Shown here: positions 1 through 5,874 of the stretch, piece after piece
Layout of the letters: the number at the start of each line of letters is the position of its first letter
Position numbering within the stretch: position 1 is the stretch's first letter
Source: Clostridiales bacterium UBA2432
GTDB taxonomy: Bacteria; Bacillota; Clostridia; Lachnospirales; Vallitaleaceae
NCBI GenBank assembly: GCA_002342805.1
Contig: DDQW01000027.1
Coordinates: 1-5,874, forward strand
DNA length: 5,874 nucleotides
Reading direction: 5' to 3'
The notes under the pieces: model-generated
Told to the model about the DNA's origin: nothing
What the model saw: only the letters and a program-made list of their open reading frames with translations
Database searches by the model: none
Translations under genes and position numbers: made by a program

Positions 1-45
1 TTACCAAAATTATCATGGCATATGGTGCGTTTTAGCGTTCAATAA
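1..45 (+). CDS. 3' end of an upstream gene, possibly GH51 alpha-L-arabinofuranosidase (partial)
   Basis: Reading from base 1 in frame 1 gives 14 residues, LPKLSWHMVRFSVQ, and then a TAA stop at 43-45. From memory, the pattern LP-x-LSW-x-x-(I/V)-R close to the C-terminus is typical of the last beta strand of GH51 alpha-L-arabinofuranosidases (AbfA type). These intracellular enzymes remove terminal arabinofuranosyl residues from arabino- and arabinoxylo-oligosaccharides. The stop lies 17 bases before the GH43 start, so the two genes are probably co-transcribed, and a GH51/GH43 pair makes metabolic sense. Frames 2 and 3 also stay open to stops at 46-48 and 33-35, but their translations resemble nothing I recognise. 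The identification rests on very few residues and is tentative. Confidence 0.5.
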   Translation, partial: LPKLSWHMVRFSVQ

Positions 46-62
46 ATAATAAGGAGTCGGAT

Positions 63-1028
63 ATGGAAGAAAGATTAGTTGAACAATGGAGTAATCCCTT
101 AATTGAACAAAGGGCTGATCCTTGGATGATGCTTCATCAGGATGGATATTATTATTTTACTGCAACCGTTCCGGAATATAATCATATTGAACTTCGACGG
201 AGTAAAACAATCAATGGTTTATCTGTAGCAGAGCCGAAAGCTGTTTGGCATGAACATGAAGAAGGTGCGATGAAGTCTCATATCTGGGCTCCTGAGATTC
301 ATTATATTCAAGGAAAGTGGTATATATATTTTGCTGCTGGACATGCGGAAGATGAATGGCGTATTCGAATGTATGTACTTGAATGTGAAGAAGCCAACCC
401 TCTTGAAGGCAAATGGGTTGAAAAAGGACAGATTCAAACACATTGGGATTCCTTTAGTTTGGATGCGACACCTTTTGAGCACAAGGATAAACTATATCTC
501 ATTTGGGCTCAAAGTGATCCGAATATAAAAGGAAACTCGAATTTATATATTGATGAGATGTTAAATCCATGGACCTTAAGTGGACGCCAGGCCATGATTT
601 CCACTCCGGAACATGAATGGGAGCGCATTGGATTTAACGTAAATGAAGGTCCGGCTGTGCTCAAAGCAAATGGGAAAATCTATGTCACATATTCAGCCAG
701 TAAGACAGATTATAATTATTGTATTGGCTTGTTAGAAATTGATGAAAAGAAAGACTTTCTAAAGGCTGAAAATTGGGTTAAGCATACAGAACCTGTATTT
801 AGGACATATGCGCAAAACAGTCAATTTGGTCCGGGACATAATTCCTTTGTTCGAATCAAAGGGACTCAGCAGATAGGGATAGTTTATCATGCAAGAAATT
901 ATCGTAACATAGAGGGTGATCCATTAAGTGACCCTAATCGTCATACCCGAGTTCAGCTTATAGATATTCAAGAAAATGGTATTGATTTTGGAGTTCCGGT
1001 AAAAAATGGGACCTATCAACTAAACTGA
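63..1028 (+). CDS. GH43 family glycosidase, probable intracellular alpha-L-arabinofuranosidase
   Basis: This 321-residue protein is a complete single-domain five-bladed beta-propeller glycosidase of family 43. These are inverting enzymes that hydrolyse alpha-L-arabinofuranosides or beta-D-xylosides. The expected catalytic carboxylates are visible: D19 in ADPWMM (general base), D134 in SLDATPF (pKa modulator) and E195 in NVNEGPAV (general acid). The HIWAPEIH block (residues 73-80) and H259 in GPGHNSF, the position of the conserved metal- or water-coordinating histidine, also fit. The segment YYFTATVPEYNHIELRRS (residues 30-47) recalls exo-acting arabinofuranosidase subfamilies (GH43_26-like), but that assignment is from memory. 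There is no signal peptide or carbohydrate-binding module, so it should act in the cytoplasm on imported oligosaccharides. The start is fixed by AAGGAG at 51-56, six bases before the ATG. It follows the putative GH51 gene and is followed by a probable terminator. Beta-xylosidase is the main alternative activity. Confidence 0.9.
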   Translation: MEERLVEQWSNPLIEQRADPWMMLHQDGYYYFTATVPEYNHIELRRSKTINGLSVAEPKAVWHEHEEGAMKSHIWAPEIHYIQGKWYIYFAAGHAEDEWRIRMYVLECEEANPLEGKWVEKGQIQTHWDSFSLDATPFEHKDKLYLIWAQSDPNIKGNSNLYIDEMLNPWTLSGRQAMISTPEHEWERIGFNVNEGPAVLKANGKIYVTYSASKTDYNYCIGLLEIDEKKDFLKAENWVKHTEPVFRTYAQNSQFGPGHNSFVRIKGTQQIGIVYHARNYRNIEGDPLSDPNRHTRVQLIDIQENGIDFGVPVKNGTYQLN

Positions 1029-1037
1029 TTTGAAAGC

Positions 1038-1076
1038 AATAGTAGGCAGGTGGAAATCTATCATGCCTACTATTTT
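1038..1076 (+). terminator. Probable Rho-independent terminator after the GH43 gene
   Basis: AATAGTAGGCA at 1038-1048 is a perfect reverse complement of TGCCTACTATT at 1064-1074. This gives an 11-bp stem with a 15-base loop that starts ten bases after the GH43 stop codon. The downstream arm runs into TTTT (1073-1076), so the U-tract is short and partly inside the stem, which makes it a modest terminator. Its position between the glycosidase gene and a strong promoter-like element supports the call. An operator bound by a dimeric regulator is a less likely alternative. Confidence 0.6.
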
Positions 1077-1128
1077 CATGTGGCAAAATAAGAAACACGG
1101 ATTTTCGCTTTCTGTAGAGGTTGATTTC

Positions 1129-1137
1129 TGTTATAAT
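1129..1137 (+). promoter_or_regulatory. Extended -10 promoter for ackA
   Basis: TGTTATAAT at 1129-1137 is a full extended -10 element (TGn followed by the consensus TATAAT at 1132-1137). No good -35 box lies 16-18 bases upstream; TTTCTG at 1109-1114 is a poor match. An extended -10 can compensate for this in sigma-A promoters. Transcription would begin near 1144, leaving a leader of about 33 bases that contains AAGGAGG at 1165-1171, five bases before the ackA ATG. That leader is too short for a riboswitch. The element lies downstream of the terminator hairpin and so probably drives ackA and the genes after it. Confidence 0.65.
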
Positions 1138-1176
1138 GAATAGGATAGTTTAAGTATACGACACAAGGAGGATCCA

Positions 1177-2433
1177 ATGAATAACTATATTTTAGCACTT
1201 AATTGTGGGAGTTCATCACTAAAATTCACACTGTTTATGATTGTTGAACATAACAAATTAGAACATAACTTGAGTGGTATTGTCGAAGAGATTGGCAATG
1301 TAGAAAAGAGTCGACTAAAGTTTGAGTTGAATGATGAAAAAACCATTAGAGATATGCGTCTATCGAATCATAGAGATGCACTCGAAGCTGTATTTAATGT
1401 GTTCGAAGAATTTAATATCCAGAAAAATGATATAAAAAGCATCGGTCATCGTGTTGTACATGGTGGAACAAAATACAATCAAAGCATTTTGATTGATCAG
1501 CAGGTGTTAAATACGATTGAAGAACTTATTCCTATTGCTCCATTGCATAACCCGCCAAATCTTCTTGGAATTAAAGTAGCCATGGAAGTTATGGGTGATG
1601 TTCCCCAAGTCGCAATTTTTGACACGGCTTTTCATGGTACATTACCGGAGTACGCTTTCCGTTATGCGATTCCTGAGCAATGGTATAAAGAATTTGGTGT
1701 CCGAACATATGGTTTCCATGGAACGTCCCATATGTATGTATCAAAGCGTGCGGCCAGTATTATAGGAAAACCCTATGATACCTTTAATGGAATTACCGCG
1801 CATTTAGGAAACGGATGTAGTCTTGCCAAGATTCAAAATGGTAAATCCGTGGATACCTCGATGGGATTCACTCCCCTTGAAGGTGTTATTATGGGAACGC
1901 GGTCCGGTGATATTGACCCGGCAATTATTTCTCATGTTGTGAATAACCTTATGGTCAAAGAAGGGATTCAACATGAAGAAGCCTTTGATATTGTCATGAA
2001 TGCACTCAATAAAGAGAGCGGTTTAAAGGCTTTGGGAAAAACTAATATGATGCAAGATATACGAAAAAAAGCTGAAAGTGGAGATGTCCAGGCTGAACTA
2101 GTCATATCAATCTATGCATATCGTATTGCCAAGTATATTGGTGCTTATTGGGCGACATTAGACGGATGTGATACCTTGATTTTTACAGCAGGATTAGGTG
2201 AGAATGAAGGATATGTCAGAAAGAAAATCGCAAGTTTTCTTCCAAACATCGGCATTGAAATCGACGATGAGAAAAATGCCATACGTAAGGAAGAGATTCA
2301 AATCGGCCAGTCAAAGAGCCATGGATTAAAGGTCATGGTAATACCGACGGACGAAGAAATTGTTATCGCATACGATGCTTTTTATTTAGGACATTTAAAA
2401 AAGAGACTTCCGGATAAATATCCGTTTGAATAG
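1177..2433 (+). CDS. ackA: Acetate kinase
   Basis: This cytoplasmic enzyme of the ASKHA fold interconverts acetyl phosphate + ADP and acetate + ATP, the final ATP-yielding step of acetate fermentation. Signatures in order are LALNCGSSSLKF (7-18, with N9 and K16), GHRVVHGG (90-97, with R92), APLHNPPNL (121-129), FDTAFH (148-153, with D149), YGFHGTSH (178-185, with H181), HLGNG (209-213), the block from DTSMGFTPLEG to MGTRSGDIDP (226-248, with R242), TAGLGENEGYVR (337-348) and IPTDEE (389-394). The residues equivalent to the known Methanosarcina catalytic Asn, Arg, Asp, His, Arg and Glu are therefore all present. At 418 residues it is slightly longer than the usual 395-405, with extra length in the N-terminal part and a basic C-terminal tail. 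G154 replaces the Gln usual after FDTAFH. The start is set by AAGGAGG at 1165-1171. No pta gene is adjacent. Propionate kinase (TdcD/PduW type) cannot be excluded from sequence alone. Confidence 0.95.
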   Translation: MNNYILALNCGSSSLKFTLFMIVEHNKLEHNLSGIVEEIGNVEKSRLKFELNDEKTIRDMRLSNHRDALEAVFNVFEEFNIQKNDIKSIGHRVVHGGTKYNQSILIDQQVLNTIEELIPIAPLHNPPNLLGIKVAMEVMGDVPQVAIFDTAFHGTLPEYAFRYAIPEQWYKEFGVRTYGFHGTSHMYVSKRAASIIGKPYDTFNGITAHLGNGCSLAKIQNGKSVDTSMGFTPLEGVIMGTRSGDIDPAIISHVVNNLMVKEGIQHEEAFDIVMNALNKESGLKALGKTNMMQDIRKKAESGDVQAELVISIYAYRIAKYIGAYWATLDGCDTLIFTAGLGENEGYVRKKIASFLPNIGIEIDDEKNAIRKEEIQIGQSKSHGLKVMVIPTDEEIVIAYDAFYLGHLKKRLPDKYPFE

Positions 2434-2444
2434 GAAAATATATA

Positions 2445-3413
2445 ATGGACGCATTTATACTTACATTTAACGCAATTGCTCCTGTATTTTTAATGATTTT
2501 GTTAGGATATGGGATGAAGCTAGTAAAATTAGTTTCAGAAGACTTTGTAACAGTATCAATGAAACTTGTATTTAAAGTTTTCTTGCCGATTTTACTTTTT
2601 CAAAAAGTTGCACATATTGACTTGGCAACATCAATCACGCTAGATGACCTATGGCTCATGGGGTATTCAGTTGTTGCATTGTTATTAGCAGCAGGCTTAG
2701 CAAGTTTAGCGGGACATTACATTTTAAGACTGGGATATAATCATCGGGGGTTCGTTAAAGGCGCATTTATTCAAGGCGCCTTTAGAACCAACTATGCCAT
2801 TATAAGCTATCCGATTTTATTAGGCATGTTTGGAGATGCTGTTGTATTAAAGCTAGCCTTAGTCACCGTGATTTCAATACCGATCTTTAACATAATTTCT
2901 ATTATTGCATTGACGCCGGAAAAAAGTCATGATATAAAAACATATATGGCACTTTTGAAAAACATTATAAGCAATCCCTTGATTATCGGTATTGTGTTAG
3001 GTTTTTTCTCTGCCTTGCTGAATTTGACCTATCCGCCTGTGATAGAGGCCTTTATAACATCATCGGCAACATTAGCAACACCATTAGCATTGGTTTCGTT
3101 AGGAATATTTTTCCGTTTTGACCATTTTCGAGAAACACTTAAGTTGACACTTATTGCTACCGGAATCAAAAATCTACTGCTTCCATTCGTTTTTTCAGCA
3201 ATAGCTTACTGGATTGGACTAAGCCCCATGAATATTGTTATTATTACCATATTAGTAGGTGGGCCGACAGCCGTCAGCAGTTTTGCGATGAGTAAAGAGA
3301 TGGATGGCGATGCGGTATTATCAGGGAATATTATTATTATGACGACCTTAATATGTTCGTTTACCTTGATGCTGTTTTTAACATTTTGGGTAAGTGTCTT
3401 AGGTCTTGCCTAA
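2445..3413 (+). CDS. AEC (auxin efflux carrier) family permease
   Basis: This 322-residue integral membrane protein is hydrophobic throughout, with about ten transmembrane helices in two five-helix halves separated by a polar loop near residues 157-168. Family marks include the N-terminal helix IAPVFLMILLGYG (11-23), FRTNYAI (113-119), NPLIIGIVLG (177-186), ATPLALVSLG (211-220) and the C-terminal PTAVSSFAM (274-282) followed by SKEMDGDAVLSGN. Characterised bacterial AEC members move organic acids such as malate, lactate or malonate; the substrate here cannot be read from sequence. Placement 11 bases after ackA suggests an organic acid, for example a fermentation end product, but this is inference. 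The ribosome binding site is AGGA at 2432-2435, which overlaps the ackA TAG stop codon (2431-2433) and lies nine bases before the ATG, so translation may be coupled to ackA. Confidence 0.88.
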   Translation: MDAFILTFNAIAPVFLMILLGYGMKLVKLVSEDFVTVSMKLVFKVFLPILLFQKVAHIDLATSITLDDLWLMGYSVVALLLAAGLASLAGHYILRLGYNHRGFVKGAFIQGAFRTNYAIISYPILLGMFGDAVVLKLALVTVISIPIFNIISIIALTPEKSHDIKTYMALLKNIISNPLIIGIVLGFFSALLNLTYPPVIEAFITSSATLATPLALVSLGIFFRFDHFRETLKLTLIATGIKNLLLPFVFSAIAYWIGLSPMNIVIITILVGGPTAVSSFAMSKEMDGDAVLSGNIIIMTTLICSFTLMLFLTFWVSVLGLA

Positions 3414-3431
3414 TTCAAATAGGAGTAGACG

Positions 3432-5192
3432 ATGAAACTAAAAAAATATTATGATAAATTAAAAATAAAAGAAAAACTTACTATGGCACATCTTTTGATT
3501 GTGCTACTAGTAAGTTTTGTTAGTTTGATTTCATTTCAAGTATCTTTTAATGTATATAATGCACTTCTATATCAATCTTCTGCCCAGGTTTTACAACTAT
3601 CAACCAATCAGATTGAAAGTGAATTGCGTAAAATGGATTCATACTCATACAATCTTTTGTCGGATAAAAATGTTCAGCAAAAAATGATGGATATAAAATA
3701 CGCGTCGAATGCATTTCGTCGAAATAATCTTGTGGACGATTTACTTGAGCGGTTTTTAATTTATGTAGCCTCAGAACGAAATATTTCGACAATTTATTTT
3801 ATTGATACAGAAGGCGTACAATACTATGAAGGGATTAACCCAGTGTCGCTTCCGGAAGATGTGAAAAACCAAACAATACAAGCAGCCTTAAATGGAAATG
3901 GAAATAGTGTCATCCTCGATCAGTATGCAGAACGAGGCTTTATTTTACTAGCAAAACAATTTCGGTCAACAGCACAATTGAGTTTGGAAAATTTAGGTGT
4001 CGTCGTTCTTCGATTAGATTTAAACGAAGTCGGAGATGCTTACATGTCAAATACTACAATGGAAGACTCTCATTTGTTTATTTTTTCTGAACAAAATCTA
4101 ATCTACAAAGATCCTTCATCTCAGAATATGGAGTTAGAACTTGAAGATTTGGATCGGGAAGAAGGATTTTCCATAAAAAGCCTTAACGGAAAAAAATATT
4201 TTTTATCCTATTCAACGTCAAATTATACCAATTGGACCTATGTAAATGTTATTGGATATAATGAAGCCTTTAACCAAGTTGAGAGAATGCGGATTTTGAT
4301 TCTCCTTGTCTTTGTAGGTGTCTTTGTTATCGGAAGCATTATCAGTATTTTATTGGCGAAAAGTATTACAAAACCTATTATGGATTTGACAATGCGTATG
4401 AAACGGGTTGAAACCGGTGATTTTAGTGAAGTTAAAATCGATGAGGACATACAAAAAAGAGAAGATGAAATCGGAATGCTTCAAAAGGATTTTGAGTTGA
4501 TGATTTCACGAATTAATACCTTGATTGATGAAAATTTTAAAAAACAAATTGTGATTAAAGATACGAATTTTAAGGCGCTTCAAGCGCAAATTAACCCTCA
4601 CTTTTTGTATAATACCCTCGAATCGATTAACTGGTTGGCCAAAGCCAATCATCAAGAAGAAATCGCAACAATGGTTAAAGCTCTGGGGAAATTATTGCGT
4701 AATGCGGTTAATACGGATGAACTGATGATTAGTGTTCAAGAAGAACTAGAATTGTTGGATGCATATATCAGTATTCAAAAATATCGTTATGAAGAACGTT
4801 TGATTTACAGGAATCGAGTGGATCGGAGTTTTTATTCTATAGATATTCCCAAGCTGACCTTGCAGCCTCTTGTTGAAAATGCCATTGTCCATTCGATGGA
4901 AAACATGTTAGAGCCTTGTGAAATATCGATTTATGCACATAAACATGAAGGAACAATTATGTTATATGTTGAAGACAATGGATTGGGAATACATGAAGAT
5001 ACATTAAAGAAACTCCAGAATAATGAGCAGTTAGAGAGTCGAAAAGGAATGGGAATCGGCCTTCAAAATATTGATGATCGCCTTAAGATGACCTTTGGTT
5101 CGGAGTATGGCTTGTTCATTACAAGTGAAATTGGTCAAGGTACACGTATAGAAATTCGAATACCTGAAGAAAGGAAGAAGGATTATGTATAA
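3432..5192 (+). CDS. Membrane sensor histidine kinase, YesM/LytS type (His_kinase + HATPase_c)
   Basis: This 586-residue sensor kinase should autophosphorylate on histidine and pass the phosphate to the regulator encoded next. The layout is a short basic cytoplasmic N-terminus, TM1 at about 18-40, an extracellular sensor region of about 245 residues (41-285) and TM2 at about 288-308. A HAMP linker follows (about 310-365; P315, TGDF at 328-331, DEIG at 345-348). The His_kinase domain contains QAQINPHFLYNTLES with phospho-acceptor H390. The ATPase domain has the N box VENA (481-484), G1 DNGLG (515-519) and G2 GMGIGLQN (539-546). The sensor region has the length and position of a double-Cache domain, with strand-like segments such as TIYFIDTEG (120-128), but this is a structural guess. 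AGGAG at 3421-3425, six bases upstream, supports the start. Kinases of this type often sense sugars or sugar-binding proteins; the ligand here is unknown. Confidence 0.93.
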   Translation: MKLKKYYDKLKIKEKLTMAHLLIVLLVSFVSLISFQVSFNVYNALLYQSSAQVLQLSTNQIESELRKMDSYSYNLLSDKNVQQKMMDIKYASNAFRRNNLVDDLLERFLIYVASERNISTIYFIDTEGVQYYEGINPVSLPEDVKNQTIQAALNGNGNSVILDQYAERGFILLAKQFRSTAQLSLENLGVVVLRLDLNEVGDAYMSNTTMEDSHLFIFSEQNLIYKDPSSQNMELELEDLDREEGFSIKSLNGKKYFLSYSTSNYTNWTYVNVIGYNEAFNQVERMRILILLVFVGVFVIGSIISILLAKSITKPIMDLTMRMKRVETGDFSEVKIDEDIQKREDEIGMLQKDFELMISRINTLIDENFKKQIVIKDTNFKALQAQINPHFLYNTLESINWLAKANHQEEIATMVKALGKLLRNAVNTDELMISVQEELELLDAYISIQKYRYEERLIYRNRVDRSFYSIDIPKLTLQPLVENAIVHSMENMLEPCEISIYAHKHEGTIMLYVEDNGLGIHEDTLKKLQNNEQLESRKGMGIGLQNIDDRLKMTFGSEYGLFITSEIGQGTRIEIRIPEERKKDYV

Positions 5193-5874
5193 GATTTTAC
5201 TTGTTGATGACGAACGTATTATTAGAGAAAGTATTTCAAGTCTTATTGATTGGGAAACATATGGCTTTGAACTTATAGGAACAGCCAAACATGGGATTGA
5301 AGCCTATGATATCATTCTTCGTGAGCATCCGGATTTAGTTATTACGGACTTGAAAATGCCGGTTATGTCAGGAATTCAATTGATTGAAAAAGTGAAAATG
5401 AAATATCCGGAAATCGAATTTGCTATTCTTTCTGGACACAGCGAATTTAAATTAGCCAAAGAAACAATGAAGCATGGGGTTAAACATTATTTACTAAAGC
5501 CATGTGATGAAAAAGATTTGATACATATTTTAGAAGAAGTTCGTAGCCGTCTAAAATTAAAAGAAAAACGTGAAGATTTTATTAAGAAAAATAATGAAAA
5601 GCTAGAAAAAATTATTCCTCTCGTTAAAGAGCAATTTATACGAGATTTTATTATGAGTCGTCATTACAATCAAGACGAACTTGATTATTTTATGAACCTA
5701 TTTAATGTTAAAAATAAACGGATTCGGGTCATAATACTTCAGCCCATGGGTGACTATAATTTTAACACTCTCTTTGCATTATTAAATATTGTAAAGCGAC
5801 AAACCTTTCAAGAGTCCATTTATTTTAAGACGACAGTCAATAAAAGTGTCTTGTTGATTGTTGAAAATTTAGAA
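5185..5874 (+). CDS. YesN-type response regulator, N-terminal part (cut by the window edge)
   Basis: An open frame of 230 codons runs off the window without a stop. Residues 1-120 form a receiver domain: acidic pair D8/D9 in LLVDDE, phospho-acceptor D55 in VITDLKMP, switch residue S83 in ILSGHSEF and K105 in YLLKPCD. Residues from about 122 are a lysine/glutamate-rich helical linker leading into a mixed alpha/beta region, as in YesN-family regulators. Those usually finish with an AraC-type helix-turn-helix DNA-binding domain, which would lie outside this window. The ATG overlaps the kinase 3' end by 8 bases, and AAGGA at 5171-5175 inside the kinase gene serves as ribosome binding site, so translational coupling and a cognate pairing with the kinase are very likely. 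The target promoters are not identifiable here. Such regulators commonly activate a nearby sugar ABC transporter or glycosidase operon. Confidence 0.92.
   Translation, partial: MYKILLVDDERIIRESISSLIDWETYGFELIGTAKHGIEAYDIILREHPDLVITDLKMPVMSGIQLIEKVKMKYPEIEFAILSGHSEFKLAKETMKHGVKHYLLKPCDEKDLIHILEEVRSRLKLKEKREDFIKKNNEKLEKIIPLVKEQFIRDFIMSRHYNQDELDYFMNLFNVKNKRIRVIILQPMGDYNFNTLFALLNIVKRQTFQESIYFKTTVNKSVLLIVENLE

Noticed and set aside
211..482. Antisense open frames opposite the GH43 gene
   Set aside because: They lie opposite a gene with intact catalytic motifs, and their translations show no recognisable domain. They are shadows of the coding strand.
331..528. Short same-strand open frame inside the GH43 gene
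   Set aside because: It is out of frame within a gene carrying all GH43 motifs, and its product has no recognisable features.
1121..1149. Alternative promoter TTGATT (1121-1126) with a 17-base spacer to GATAGT (1144-1149)
   Set aside because: Each box matches consensus at only four of six positions, whereas the overlapping TGTTATAAT is a perfect extended -10; the latter is preferred.
2756..2784. 9-bp perfect inverted repeat (TAAAGGCGC with GCGCCTTTA) with an 11-base loop inside the permease gene
   Set aside because: It lies fully within coding sequence and largely reflects the repeated GAF residues in the peptide GAFIQGAF (106-113). No T-run follows, so I do not call a terminator or regulatory hairpin.
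3547..5288. Antisense open frames opposite the histidine kinase and the kinase/regulator junction (three of 70-85 codons)
   Set aside because: They are fully opposite well-supported coding sequence, and their translations resemble no known protein.

Overview
The window is AT-rich, with every gene on the + strand and Gram-positive-type Shine-Dalgarno sites (AAGGAG, AAGGAGG, AGGAG). Its gene content is a cytoplasmic arabinofuranosidase-type GH43 enzyme, an acetate kinase, an AEC permease and a YesM/YesN-type two-component pair. Together these suggest an anaerobic, plant-polysaccharide-using Firmicute, most likely a member of Clostridia. This is inference from gene style; no taxonomic marker gene is present.

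Layout. Positions 1-45 hold the last 14 codons of an upstream gene. Its C-terminal motif (LPKLSW..VR) resembles the tail of GH51 alpha-L-arabinofuranosidases. Seventeen bases later a complete GH43 glycosidase begins (63-1028). The 148-base gap at 1029-1176 is the main transcriptional boundary. It contains an 11-bp perfect inverted repeat followed by a short T-run (a probable terminator, 1038-1076), then an extended -10 promoter (TGTTATAAT, 1129-1137), then a perfect AAGGAGG ribosome binding site.

From this promoter four genes run in tight succession: acetate kinase ackA (1177-2433), an auxin-efflux-carrier (AEC) family permease (2445-3413), a membrane sensor histidine kinase of the YesM/LytS type (3432-5192), and the first 230 codons of its YesN-type response regulator (5185 to the window edge). 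Gaps between them are 11 and 18 bases, and the last two genes overlap by 8 bases, so a single operon is likely.

How they may work together (inference): the upstream module releases arabinose from imported arabino-oligosaccharides inside the cell. Pentose catabolism produces acetyl phosphate, which AckA converts to acetate plus ATP. The AEC protein could move an organic acid across the membrane. The two-component system senses an extracellular ligand, often a carbohydrate in this family, and probably controls nearby uptake or utilisation genes. No pta or phosphoketolase gene is visible next to ackA.

There are no RNA genes, mobile elements or CRISPR arrays that I can support, and no gene-free stretch longer than 300 bases. 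I see no clearly unprecedented system. The most unusual feature is the ackA-AEC-sensor kinase-regulator arrangement.
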